NCBI GenBank assembly: GCA_902495325.1 | Contig: CABUWK010000041.1 | Location: 1-22,397 of the forward strand | Origin: an uncultured Acidiphilium sp. | GTDB taxonomy: Bacteria > Bacillota > Clostridia > Christensenellales > Borkfalkiaceae | Reading direction: 5' to 3' | Length of the DNA: 22,397 nucleotides | In this document: positions 1 to 7,049 of the stretch, one piece after another | Layout of the letters: each line of letters starts with the position of its first letter | Numbering within the stretch: the first letter of the stretch is position 1 | The notes under the pieces: generated by a model | The model's input: only the letters and a program-made list of their open reading frames with translations | Told to the model about the DNA's origin: nothing | Database searches by the model: none | Made by a program: the position numbers and the translations under genes

Positions 1-29
1 AAGTCTGCGTTTTGACGGAGGCTTTTTTG
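1..29 (+). terminator. Rho-independent terminator of a plus-strand gene left of the window
   Basis: A nine-pair stem (1-9 with 16-24) has one G-G mismatch, one G-U pair and a TTTTGA loop, and it runs into a T tract ending at 28. This is the form of an intrinsic terminator for a plus-strand gene whose body lies outside the window. That gene would converge on the minus-strand cassette that ends at 144. Positions 30-143 are AT-rich, and I see no gene there. Confidence 0.7.
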
Positions 30-143
30 TGTTACCCTTTTTTTGCTTGGAAAATTTTTTCAATCCACTTCTTCATTTCCCTTGACTTTTATTAGCAGGT
101 CTTGTTTATTTTGTTTTTATTTACGACAATGACTCAATAGAGC

Positions 144-914
144 TTACTTTTCGTTTTTTCTTTGGTTTAGAATAAAATTATAAGAAAGTTCTTTTATGTC
201 ATCGCTAGACATCGCATCCAGCAAGGTAACACCGCCATAACGATTTATATATTTGCATAATTCACGCCATTCATATCGGCCTGTTGTGCGCGAAACGCCA
301 ACATCGGGCAATCGTGGATCGTTATTTATTTCTAATATGGCATCCAAAATTCCTACCGTGATATTTCTATTCACAGACAGTTTTCTTTCCAATACGGAAG
401 AACTAATGTCAGAATGAGACATCAAAAGTTTAGTTAACTCATAGGGGTTGCCGGGTCTATTCTCTTGGTAAGAAAGATAGCCAAACCACCATAGTCTTGA
501 AACAGCATTTCTCAAAAATCCCACCCTATTGCCTTCAAGATTGTTCGTCAAGAACGAGCAAAAGAACCTTTGCTTGATCGTATCAACAGACATTCCTTCT
601 TTTGCCCATCTCTGGTTAGCATACTCCCAGTATTCGCAATGTGTCAAATACGCCCATAAATACGGATTGCTTGCCTGCTTAGGTGTTAATTTATCTTTAA
701 ACGTTTCGTAAATAGCAATAACATTTGTGTATTCGTCGTTATCGACGCTTAATGTGGGAAGGATACATTCTATTCTGGATTCTTTACAGAATACGCGGTC
801 TCCAAAATACTCTTTAATCCAAGCATTGTTGGGATTTGAATACAAAGCCTCATGTTCTTTAATGGAGTCATACAAGTCAGTATACGCTGACTCTGCAAAA
901 TATTTAAGCTTCAT
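144..914 (-). CDS. Uncharacterised 256-aa protein, DUF6339-like (tentative), last gene of the GHKL-ATPase cassette
   Basis: This is a soluble protein with no signal peptide or membrane segment. The most conserved-looking stretch is NPYLWAYLTHCEYW near residues 83-96. From memory this resembles the family annotated as DUF6339, whose function is unknown; I could not check it. No nuclease, helicase or nucleotide-binding motif is evident. The ATG at 914 has a strong AAGGAGG site and overlaps the end of the 299-aa gene by 11 bases, so the two are probably translationally coupled and made in similar amounts. The gene ends the operon headed by the 72-aa and GHKL ATPase genes, so I infer a role as a partner or effector of that ATPase. 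It is AT-rich compared with genes to the right of the tRNAs. Confidence 0.8.
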   Translation of the reverse strand: MKLKYFAESAYTDLYDSIKEHEALYSNPNNAWIKEYFGDRVFCKESRIECILPTLSVDNDEYTNVIAIYETFKDKLTPKQASNPYLWAYLTHCEYWEYANQRWAKEGMSVDTIKQRFFCSFLTNNLEGNRVGFLRNAVSRLWWFGYLSYQENRPGNPYELTKLLMSHSDISSSVLERKLSVNRNITVGILDAILEINNDPRLPDVGVSRTTGRYEWRELCKYINRYGGVTLLDAMSSDDIKELSYNFILNQRKNEK

Positions 915-1803
915 TTCTTTCGCCTCCTTTTAGAACTGCGGCAGCAAATACATTAGTCATAGACTCAATAGATGATGAAAAAATATGCGGTAATACAAGA
1001 TTTGCGACTTTCGTCATAGAAACTTCGGTAGAAAGGTCAATCTTGAGTTCGTTAAGTCTATGGTCAATAACTTGATACCATTTTTTGCTTTCATTAACCG
1101 AGCGTTCTTCCTCTGACATATTCTTCATAAAGTACAGCACATCGACAAGTACAGGTGCAGCGAAGAAAGATGATAAAAATCCTCTTGTTTCGGGCGCTTT
1201 GTATAAAGTTTCATACTTTTTGTGCGTGTCTTCATTTAACCAAATGGTAATTTTTGCGCCAGAATAATCAGCACTGACTTCTTCTTTCGGCCTTTCGGTT
1301 TGTTTTCTAATAGCAAAGATGGAAGGACGGTCAGCGAGTGGGTCATAACTGTCAAGTGGTATGTTGTAAGAATGAGTCGCTAAGCCAAGAATATCACCTT
1401 TGCGTAAGGCAAACGGAACATTACCAAACACCTCTTTATTGTGTTCGGGTAACGAAAAAGAGAAACTCGCTTCAGCGGCAATTATGTATCCCTTGACTTG
1501 AAGAGTACGATTAATATCATTTTTATTGATATGAATCTGCATTTGAGTTTGGTCAAACGGAAATGCTTGCATTTTTCGATATTCAGCAACAGAGCTATCC
1601 AAATAAACTGCTACCATCGCCTTTCCGGCAGCAATATACGTTTGAAGCCCCTCACACACTAACTCGTAGGAAATGTCTATTACTGCATCATCGCCTTCTA
1701 CAAACGGGTCGCCATTAATAATGATGTCAAAGGAAGAATTAATGTAATCTTCATTTGTAGAACTTAAGACGGGATGGGGATAATTAATATTGGTTTTGTT
1801 CAT
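904..1803 (-). CDS. Uncharacterised 299-aa protein of the GHKL-ATPase cassette
   Basis: I do not recognise a family. The N-terminal half (about 1-180) has alternating hydrophobic residues suggesting a beta-rich fold and starts with an NYPHPVL motif. The C-terminal part (about 190-295) looks more helical, with a charged MSEEERSVNESKKW segment near 230-243. There is no signal peptide, no clear membrane span and no catalytic motif that I can name. It starts 12 bases after the ATPase gene and overlaps the next gene by 11 bases, so it is a fixed part of the cassette. I infer that it acts with the ATPase, as an adaptor, recognition subunit or unrecognised effector. A structure prediction would be the most informative test. 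Confidence 0.8.
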   Translation of the reverse strand: MNKTNINYPHPVLSSTNEDYINSSFDIIINGDPFVEGDDAVIDISYELVCEGLQTYIAAGKAMVAVYLDSSVAEYRKMQAFPFDQTQMQIHINKNDINRTLQVKGYIIAAEASFSFSLPEHNKEVFGNVPFALRKGDILGLATHSYNIPLDSYDPLADRPSIFAIRKQTERPKEEVSADYSGAKITIWLNEDTHKKYETLYKAPETRGFLSSFFAAPVLVDVLYFMKNMSEEERSVNESKKWYQVIDHRLNELKIDLSTEVSMTKVANLVLPHIFSSSIESMTNVFAAAVLKGGERNEA

Positions 1804-1815
1804 AAAATCGCCTCA

Positions 1816-3720
1816 TCAATATATCAAAAGTTCAAGCAACATTTTTTCGGAATACTCTAGGAACAAGAAAATTTCATATAAAGTGTTCGCTTTCATATCT
1901 CGAATTGTTACTATGTTTGAGTTGACTGGGCATTTCTTTTTGCCCAGCTTATATTCTCTTATAGCAATTGTTTCTTTCGTACCGTCATCGCCTATTGCTT
2001 TCAGTGAAAGATGCACAACGGGACAATTATTTTCAAGCATCAGTGCTACTCTATAGGAAGAAGCGGCGGGCATTTGCATAATACGCTGCATAATTACCTT
2101 GGGTACAACAACAGACTTATCTCCCTCCGCAGGAGCCTTAACATCATCGGGACCGTTAGGGTCCTCTGTGCCTCCCATACCATGGCGCTTTCCACCACCT
2201 ACTTCATTGGTAGGATCGTAGTCCTCGTTCTTATGACCTTTAACCTTTTTCGCAGTGAGCTTTTTTGTTTGCGTACGAGTTTTAATAGACTTTGGAGCAT
2301 CAGTAATGGTGTTCGTAGAGTCTAGAGATTTATTTTCTTCGGTATTTTCAGAACCTAGTGATGCGTCGTCATCGTCATAAGGAAGATAAGCACTAACTCC
2401 GTCCAAATCAATTTCATCGGGAAGTTCACTACGGCAATACTCAATAATTTGATCGTTTGCCCAACTTATCAATTTTGTACGAACAGTTTTTGCGTGTTTA
2501 TTCTCAGCCGGATTGCTCTCTGCATCTATAAGATCAGGGTCCCACTTGTTATGCTGAGGTGGCTCGATATTCTTAAGCAAATCATTCAAAGCACCTTCAC
2601 GAACAATCATTACAGCGGCGTATCTGGTAAAAATGTGATTGTGACGAATTCTAACAACCATACCGATGGAACGCATTTCTGCTATCGATTTGCTATATTT
2701 GTCATCTTTCTTTAAATATAATACAACATCGTTTTCCTCGAGAATGGAACCATAGATTTCGTGGTCGAAAGACACTACCGCAGAGTAGAACTCCATAATA
2801 GTAGTGATTTTTTTATCTTTACTATTTGTCTTATGCTCAATATCAGAGTAATGTTTTAATCTGCTTTGAAGTGTAGTGTGGTCAATAACACGCCCATTGA
2901 TTTTTACTACTAATTTTTTTCTAATGATGGCTACAAAGAAATTGCTCAAAATTGCTTTTTCAATATCGTCTTCCCATGTTGCTGTTTTCTTGAATCCTGC
3001 AATAATAACATCCGTACCATATTTTGTACGCGCAAATTGGTCACGAAGAAGGCAAGTGTCATCAGAAAAAATAGGCTTCTGTGTATCGACATTTTGAAAA
3101 AATCCCACTCCTTGAGTTGGCTGTCCATTTTGGAAATGAGTTACCAGTCGTGCAACGCCCTGAAAAGCTTTAACACCATCTTCGAGGGCATAGGTGTTGT
3201 AAAAGATAGTTCTAAAAGAGGAGCATGCAAACGGAGCGTTTTTGCCAATACCATAGGAACCTCCACTACCTTGTTCCTTTTGCGTTACACCACTAGAGTG
3301 GGTTAATGCACGCCAAACGGATTTTTGACGAATATCAACCTGCGAACCGCTAAGACCCTTTGTATTATAATCGCTGATTACAAGAAAATCGATCTCATCG
3401 CGAGCTAATTTTTCTTTTGCTTCGGACAAAAAAGCTGTTAATTTGGGTTCGGATTTTTCACTCCAATAGTCCTCACAGTCGCGGACAATAGTGTCCAACC
3501 CAACTAATGCACTATGATGCGACTTTTTTAAAGAAATGCTATTGAATTCAACAATAACGGTTTCTTCACCGGGGGCTTTAGCATCGAGTGAGTTTTGGCA
3601 AATTTCTCTTGCCAAATTATCATATAATTCAGAACCCCTGAAGGTAGCAATACCACCGTCATTGATGCCGTGTTCCTCTCCGCCGTCGGAGAGAGGGAAT
3701 CTCCATGCAAGTTCGCTCAT
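1816..3720 (-). CDS. GHKL-fold (Hsp90/MutL/MORC-like) ATPase, 634 aa
   Basis: The Bergerat-fold boxes are clear. The N box is EICQNSLDA, with the likely general base Glu39, Mg-binding Asn43 and Asp46. The G1 box is DYNTKGL at 117-123, and the G2 lid is GSGGSYGIGK at 151-160. Residues about 230-420 look like a transducer region. About 445-535 is acidic, then Lys- and Gly-rich, and probably disordered. A beta-rich C-terminal domain follows (about 538-634). Such ATPases dimerise through the N domain on ATP binding and act as clamps on DNA or partners. Those found beside DNA methylases have been described as MORC/MutL-like components of restriction-type conflict systems. The start has GGAGG eight bases upstream. 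It lies 13 bases after the 72-aa gene and 12 before the 299-aa gene. It is not a histidine kinase: there is no dimerisation/phosphoacceptor region and no membrane segment. Confidence 0.88.
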   Translation of the reverse strand: MSELAWRFPLSDGGEEHGINDGGIATFRGSELYDNLAREICQNSLDAKAPGEETVIVEFNSISLKKSHHSALVGLDTIVRDCEDYWSEKSEPKLTAFLSEAKEKLARDEIDFLVISDYNTKGLSGSQVDIRQKSVWRALTHSSGVTQKEQGSGGSYGIGKNAPFACSSFRTIFYNTYALEDGVKAFQGVARLVTHFQNGQPTQGVGFFQNVDTQKPIFSDDTCLLRDQFARTKYGTDVIIAGFKKTATWEDDIEKAILSNFFVAIIRKKLVVKINGRVIDHTTLQSRLKHYSDIEHKTNSKDKKITTIMEFYSAVVSFDHEIYGSILEENDVVLYLKKDDKYSKSIAEMRSIGMVVRIRHNHIFTRYAAVMIVREGALNDLLKNIEPPQHNKWDPDLIDAESNPAENKHAKTVRTKLISWANDQIIEYCRSELPDEIDLDGVSAYLPYDDDDASLGSENTEENKSLDSTNTITDAPKSIKTRTQTKKLTAKKVKGHKNEDYDPTNEVGGGKRHGMGGTEDPNGPDDVKAPAEGDKSVVVPKVIMQRIMQMPAASSYRVALMLENNCPVVHLSLKAIGDDGTKETIAIREYKLGKKKCPVNSNIVTIRDMKANTLYEIFLFLEYSEKMLLELLIY

Positions 3721-3733
3721 CGGTTATCCTCCA

Positions 3734-3952
3734 TTAAAGTTTGAAAGTGTCTTCGTCAATATCGGTACTCGAAAATTTCATTTTTGCTAACTTTATTTCT
3801 TTTTCAAGTGTAGTGAAGATTTTTTGAACATCTGCGTCGGTATAATCGTAATTAGCCTTATTGGCACAATTACCTAAAAGACGAAGCATACTAATAATTT
3901 TGTTTGTTCTCGCCTCAACAAGTCTTACAAATTTTTCGCGTTTTGTTTCCAT
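3734..3952 (-). CDS. Small 72-aa protein heading the GHKL-ATPase cassette
   Basis: This is a short, charged, helical protein. Its core, RLLGNCANKANYDYTDADV followed by a KIF motif, resembles a small conserved protein often seen in mobile and accessory DNA of Gram-positives. That is a recollection and I know of no function for it. The frame is open back to 4006, but the METKRE start at 3952 is chosen because AAGGAG sits just upstream. A -10 box at 3997-4002 also places the transcript start downstream of 4006. It is the first gene of the operon and is followed after 13 bases by the ATPase gene. A regulatory or accessory role in the cassette is an inference. Confidence 0.8.
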   Translation of the reverse strand: METKREKFVRLVEARTNKIISMLRLLGNCANKANYDYTDADVQKIFTTLEKEIKLAKMKFSSTDIDEDTFKL

Positions 3953-3996
3953 AATTGAATCTCCTTGCAATATTTTTAATTTTTGGTTGCATATAT

Positions 3997-4025
3997 ATTC
4001 TATCACTATTGTCGAAATTTGTCAA
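3997..4025 (-). promoter_or_regulatory. Promoter of the GHKL-ATPase cassette
   Basis: On the minus strand TTGACA (4025-4020) is followed after exactly 17 bases by TAGAAT (4002-3997). It lies between the methyltransferase terminator and the 72-aa gene and puts the start of transcription near 3990, about 40 bases before the ATG. The cassette is therefore transcribed on its own and does not depend on read-through from the methyltransferase. Confidence 0.8.
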
Positions 4026-4090
4026 TAGTTTTTACACATTTTTTAAATTATTTTTTCAAATATTGCAACATATAAAAAATATAGTTAGTT

Positions 4091-4128
4091 AAAAACAAAA
4101 ATACGGACAGCATTTTTACCATCCGTAT
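4091..4128 (-). terminator. Terminator after the cytosine methyltransferase gene
   Basis: ATACGGA and TCCGTAT pair (4128-4122 with 4107-4101) around a 14-base loop. On the minus strand they are followed by TTTTGTTTTT (4100-4091). The element begins 13 bases after the methyltransferase stop codon and separates that gene from the ATPase cassette. Confidence 0.8.
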
Positions 4129-4141
4129 AATTTATTTGTAA

Positions 4142-5230
4142 TTAAAATTTTAATTTATCAAATATAGATTTATAGAGAGCCTTCAATACAGGAACTGCAA
4201 TTGAGTTTCCACTTTGTCTATATGCATTGTTATCGTTGACAACAATATTGAAGTTTTCAAATCCCATGAGCCGTAAACATTCCGAGGGGGTGAGCTTACG
4301 TGCCACACATTCGTGACCTTCATATTCGCCTATATAGATCCGTCCGTCTGCCCTCATTGCCTCTGTAGGTTCTTCCAAGCGAAAATCGCCAGTCCAGTTG
4401 AACTGCTGATTGGCAGTTTGACATCCTATAATATCTCTATTGACGCGTGAGCGTCCTTGATGTTTATCCCTTGTTGTGACCCATTCAAACCCTTTTTTAC
4501 CTAAGTAGTAAGAAAGTGGTACAGATTTATCTAGATAGTCAGTTGCTTTTTTTGTTAATTCTATTGGCTGAGGGAAGCTGTAGCCTAGTATTCCAAGCCT
4601 CCTGTCAAAACCAACAACAAAGACTCGTTGTCTATTTTGCGGCAATCCGTAATTGGAAGCATTTAATTCCGCATTATAAATATCATAGTCCAAATCGTCA
4701 AATATTTCTTGTATGCGTCTCCACGTGTTACCTTTGTCATGCGTTTTAAGCCCCGGTACATTCTCGTAAATAAATACTTTAGGGCGTATTGTTTTTACTA
4801 AATTAGCATAGAAGAAAAACAATGTACCTCTAGTATCTTCAAAGCCCTGTTTCTTTCCATAGGTCGAGAAACTTTGACACGGACTTCCTCCAACTAAAAT
4901 ATCGACCTGTCCGCTATATCTTTCGCCATCTATAAAGCGTACATCATCATACCATTTATCTGCCGTGATATCGTGATTTGCAAAATATGATTGCTTGACG
5001 TAATTTTCTTTTTTAGTTTGAACATATAAGCTGGAAACATATCTTAGACGTTCTTCATAACTCATTGCCTCGGTAGCAGCCATTATTTCTTCATATTCGA
5101 TTTTTAATTCTCGCTCTCCGTTGTCGCAAGCAAAGACAATTTCAAAATCTATGCCTAATTGTTTTAACGCTTCTTCGGGTGCGCCTATACCGCTAAAAAC
5201 TGTTGCTAATCTTATCATAGAAATACCCAA
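4142..5230 (-). CDS. DNA (cytosine-5-)-methyltransferase, 362 aa (358 from the inner ATG)
   Basis: This SAM-dependent enzyme methylates cytosine C5 in DNA. The ordered C5-methylase motifs are present: motif I FSGIGAPEEAL (12-22), motif IV GGSPCQSFS with catalytic Cys118, motif VI ENV (156-158), motif VIII QNRQRVFVVGF (198-208), motif IX LTPSECLRLMGF, and motif X RQSGNSIAVPVL. The target-recognition region (about 210-305) is not one whose site I can read. An insertion of about 50 residues between motifs I and IV is typical of one subfamily. The longest frame begins with TTG at 5230; an ATG four codons in (5218) is also possible, and neither has a strong ribosome site. The gene lies 18 bases after the HTH gene in the same transcription unit. 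No dedicated partner nuclease adjoins it. The nearest candidates are the Mrr-type enzyme upstream and the GHKL cassette downstream. Confidence 0.95.
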   Translation of the reverse strand: MGISMIRLATVFSGIGAPEEALKQLGIDFEIVFACDNGERELKIEYEEIMAATEAMSYEERLRYVSSLYVQTKKENYVKQSYFANHDITADKWYDDVRFIDGERYSGQVDILVGGSPCQSFSTYGKKQGFEDTRGTLFFFYANLVKTIRPKVFIYENVPGLKTHDKGNTWRRIQEIFDDLDYDIYNAELNASNYGLPQNRQRVFVVGFDRRLGILGYSFPQPIELTKKATDYLDKSVPLSYYLGKKGFEWVTTRDKHQGRSRVNRDIIGCQTANQQFNWTGDFRLEEPTEAMRADGRIYIGEYEGHECVARKLTPSECLRLMGFENFNIVVNDNNAYRQSGNSIAVPVLKALYKSIFDKLKF

Positions 5231-5248
5231 TCTATTTTCAAACCTTAT

Positions 5249-5434
5249 TTAATTTGCGCTTTTCCCGCTTTTGACCCATTCGTCAATCTCGGAAATTTTA
5301 AATTTCCATAGTTTTCCTATCTTATGACAGGGAATTTTTTTGTCTTTAATCCATTTTCGAACAGTAACGACTTTTACATCCAAATACTGGGCAACTTCTT
5401 CTATGCCCACCCATCCGTCATTGTAATGTTCCAT
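5249..5434 (-). CDS. Small excisionase/MerR-like helix-turn-helix protein, 61 aa
   Basis: A single HTH domain (HTH_17/excisionase type) fills the protein: VAQYLDVKVVTVRKWIK near residues 13-29, then a basic wing and the SEIDEW ending typical of this family. Such proteins bind DNA as excisionases or as small regulators. The ATG at 5434 is preferred because GAGGG lies about six bases ahead of it. A GTG two codons further out (5440) would overlap that site. It is cotranscribed with the methyltransferase. No integrase is visible, so a regulatory role is more likely than excision. It could act like the controller proteins of restriction-modification systems on the repeats in its own promoter, although no such experiment is known to me. 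Confidence 0.85.
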   Translation of the reverse strand: MEHYNDGWVGIEEVAQYLDVKVVTVRKWIKDKKIPCHKIGKLWKFKISEIDEWVKSGKSAN

Positions 5435-5480
5435 ATTCACCCTCGCATTTTGTCATTTAGTGCGCTCTAAATAGTATTTG

Positions 5481-5509
5481 ATGATATTTTATCATATTTT
5501 TTCATATTT
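5481..5509. promoter_or_regulatory. Candidate operator: three helically phased repeats and a palindrome over the HTH/methyltransferase promoter
   Basis: T(G/C)ATATTT occurs on the plus strand at 5482-5489, 5492-5499 and 5502-5509, exactly one helical turn (10 bases) apart. The first copy lies in an inverted repeat, ATGATA-TTT-TATCAT (5481-5495). The array covers the -10 box and the spacer and touches the -35. The placement suggests repression or cooperative control, most simply by the HTH protein encoded just downstream. The repeats are seen directly; the regulator is inferred, and AT richness could produce some of the similarity by chance. Confidence 0.5.
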
Positions 5510-5514
5510 GTCAA
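5486..5514 (-). promoter_or_regulatory. Promoter of the HTH-methyltransferase operon
   Basis: On the minus strand TTGACA (5514-5509) and TAAAAT (5491-5486) are separated by 17 bases. The predicted transcript start near 5479 gives a leader of about 45 bases before the HTH gene. Confidence 0.8.
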
Positions 5515-5529
5515 GTCAAAGATGACCTA

Positions 5530-5566
5530 AAATGAAAGAAAGCCCGGAACCGTGGTATGGGCTTTC
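5530..5566 (-). terminator. Terminator after the Mrr-type endonuclease gene
   Basis: GAAAGCCC pairs with GGGCTTTC (5566-5559 with 5545-5538) around a 13-base loop. On the minus strand it is followed by a T-rich tail (TTTCATTTT, to 5530). It lies about 20 bases after the mrr stop codon and separates that unit from the HTH-methyltransferase unit. Confidence 0.75.
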
Positions 5567-5585
5567 CTTGCGCTGTAACACAAAG

Positions 5586-6470
5586 CTATATTTTATCAAA
5601 AAATGTGTGGTCTACTTCGTATACCAGCTTTTCCTTAACTCCAAGACGGTACTCAACGAGTTTATTAATAAACTCCTCTCCATCAATTAAGTCAATCTGT
5701 TGTTTGCCAGCATTCGATGCCTCTTCTCGTGCTGCACGAGTGAATGTTCCTGTAGTAATAAAGATGCCTTTCTCTATATCGGTAGTAAGCGAACCACGAA
5801 AATCACGAATGTCTCCCGCTGAAACACTACCTATAAAGCGCTTGCATTGAAATGCGACATTAAAGCTAAAAATACCATTAATTTTCAGTTTACCTGTCCC
5901 ATCAATTCCTCCATCACCTGATTTTTTGGTCACTGTAACCTGACTAAACCCACATTCTCGAAGCAGGAGCATTGCTAAACGCTCGAATGCATATGGATTC
6001 ATCTTATGTAGGGTATCTGCTAATTCAGTTTTCCACGGTTCAAGTTCTTCAGGAACATCTACTCCCGTAGATTCCAAATCCACCGTGTCAGGTTGAACGG
6101 ATGCTTTGTTTGCACTTATTCTAGATGCCTTTTCTTTTTTGTTAAATTCCACCACCTCATTTCGGGAAATTGTGGATTTGTCCGAAAACGCGGTAGTTAT
6201 CATCCATACACCGCGCGAACTGTTGATTATGGCGCCATAACTTTTTAAGCGCGTTCTAGCCCAAGCCAGTTGATACTCTAGTTCTGTCTGTTGCGTAGCC
6301 TTACCTTTATGCGGCTCGTCAACAATTTCATCCGATAGACTTAAAGCCTTTATAACTTGTTCACGTATTTCGTCTACGGTAGCAGAGCCGCCAAGAGCAA
6401 CCAGTGCTTCAAAGGTTGGAACAATAAGTTCTATTTGAGTTGGGCTTTTAATTGTTTTTTGCTTTGCCAT
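5586..6470 (-). CDS. mrr: Mrr-type restriction endonuclease, 294 aa
   Basis: The N-terminal part (about 10-95) matches the winged-helix Mrr_N domain, with ELIVPTFEALVALGGSATV. After a charged linker, residues 155-275 form the PD-(D/E)xK-type Mrr catalytic domain. It contains Glu163 in NPYAFERLAMLLL, GDGGIDGTG with catalytic Asp190, and FQCKR with Gln208 and Lys210. All core residues are intact and the length is normal for Mrr. The family usually cuts methylated or otherwise modified DNA (type IV restriction). A methylated-DNA-dependent nuclease a few hundred bases from an active-looking C5 methylase must either tolerate that methylation or act with it. The start has AAGGAG upstream and lies 17 bases after the 72-aa gene, so the two are cotranscribed. 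Confidence 0.92.
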   Translation of the reverse strand: MAKQKTIKSPTQIELIVPTFEALVALGGSATVDEIREQVIKALSLSDEIVDEPHKGKATQQTELEYQLAWARTRLKSYGAIINSSRGVWMITTAFSDKSTISRNEVVEFNKKEKASRISANKASVQPDTVDLESTGVDVPEELEPWKTELADTLHKMNPYAFERLAMLLLRECGFSQVTVTKKSGDGGIDGTGKLKINGIFSFNVAFQCKRFIGSVSAGDIRDFRGSLTTDIEKGIFITTGTFTRAAREEASNAGKQQIDLIDGEEFINKLVEYRLGVKEKLVYEVDHTFFDKI

Positions 6471-6487
6471 TGCAGATCTCCTTATAA

Positions 6488-6706
6488 TTAATTAATGATA
6501 AAACCGTCAGCTACCAAAACCTCGCACCACTTTTCATAAGTAGCGTAATCTTTTTTGCTCCACTTCCATTCGACTTTTAAAGTGTCATCAGCACTTACAA
6601 GTTTCCATTCTGTTGCCGTCTCACGCATAACATACGTCAAACTGTCTTTCTTCGCAGTACCAAGCGAATCTGCATTTCCTTCAAAAGTATAAGTAATTGT
6701 AGCCAT
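6488..6706 (-). CDS. Small 72-aa protein of unknown function upstream of mrr
   Basis: I do not recognise this family. The protein is acidic, beta-rich and Trp-rich, with a VEWKWSKKDY core near residues 45-54. It has no signal peptide or membrane segment. A strong GAAGGAGATAAT ribosome site precedes the ATG, and the gene is followed 17 bases later by mrr, so it is clearly expressed with the nuclease. An accessory role, for example as a modulator of Mrr, is possible but unsupported by any motif. Confidence 0.75.
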   Translation of the reverse strand: MATITYTFEGNADSLGTAKKDSLTYVMRETATEWKLVSADDTLKVEWKWSKKDYATYEKWCEVLVADGFIIN

Positions 6707-6840
6707 ATTATCTCCTTCGCCTCCTATTTCGTCCTTTACCCTTGACGGAAGGCGAATCCATCAAAGCCCATAATACTGCTATGGGAAGGGCTATAATACA
6801 AATAATCCACATTGAGCTTAATCCACCTTTCGTAGGTTAT
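6707..6840 (-). promoter_or_regulatory. Leader of the mrr operon with alternative hairpins
   Basis: About 130 bases separate the predicted transcript start from the 72-aa gene. TATGGG (6780-6785) can pair with CCCATA (6767-6772), or GGGCT (6788-6792) can pair with AGCCC (6765-6769). The two share the same CCC, so they exclude each other. TAATCCAC also occurs twice (6803-6810, 6819-6826). There is no U tract, so this is not a simple attenuator. Any regulatory function is inferred. Confidence 0.3.
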
Positions 6841-6846
6841 ACAATA

Positions 6847-6875
6847 ATTATATCATAAAAAAATGAATTTTTCAA
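6847..6875 (-). promoter_or_regulatory. Promoter of the mrr operon
   Basis: On the minus strand TTGAAA (6875-6870), a 17-base spacer and TATAAT (6852-6847) form a near-consensus promoter that diverges from the SAM-riboswitch promoter about 40 bases away. Confidence 0.75.
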
Positions 6876-6915
6876 TGTATAATATAGCCCTCAGACTATT
6901 TTTTCCTCCGAACCA

Positions 6916-6944
6916 TTGACAAAAGCTCCAAAATCTAATAAAAT
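6916..6944 (+). promoter_or_regulatory. Promoter of the SAM-riboswitch transcript
   Basis: TTGACA (6916-6921), a 17-base spacer and TAAAAT (6939-6944) place the transcript start at the beginning of the riboswitch P1 helix. Confidence 0.8.
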
Positions 6945-6946
6945 AG

Positions 6947-7041
6947 ATGTAACCTATAAAGAGTGCGTGAGGGACAAGCCCTGTGACCGCCGACAACCTA
7001 CCGAAAGGCAAGGTGCCAATGCTTGAACGATGGGGTTATAT
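6947..7041 (+). promoter_or_regulatory. SAM riboswitch (S-box clan, variant with short P4)
   Basis: The core blocks of the S-box clan appear in order: GAGGGAC (6969-6975), GCCC (6978-6981), TGTGACC (6982-6988), CAACC (6994-6998) and GGTGCCAA (7012-7019). P1 is formed by ATGTAACC (6947-6954) with GGTTATAT (7034-7041). P3 is ACCT/AGGT (6996-6999, 7011-7014), with an inner CC-GAAA-GG tetraloop hairpin. The usual P4 helix is very short, as in SAM-I/IV-type variants. These RNAs bind S-adenosylmethionine and usually control methionine or SAM genes. Here the terminator follows at once and the gene downstream is a small unknown. The assignment rests on motif order by eye; a covariance-model search would settle it. 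Confidence 0.8.
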
Positions 7042-7049
7042 GTTTATTC

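Noticed and set aside
1816..3720. Sensor histidine kinase
   Set aside because: The GHKL fold lacks a dimerisation/phosphoacceptor helix, a sensor domain and a partner response regulator. The G2 motif and C-terminal layout fit the MutL/MORC-like side.
144..6706. BREX, DISARM or a classical type I/III restriction system
   Set aside because: No PglZ, PglX, helicase, DrmA/B, HsdR/S or Res-type gene is present.
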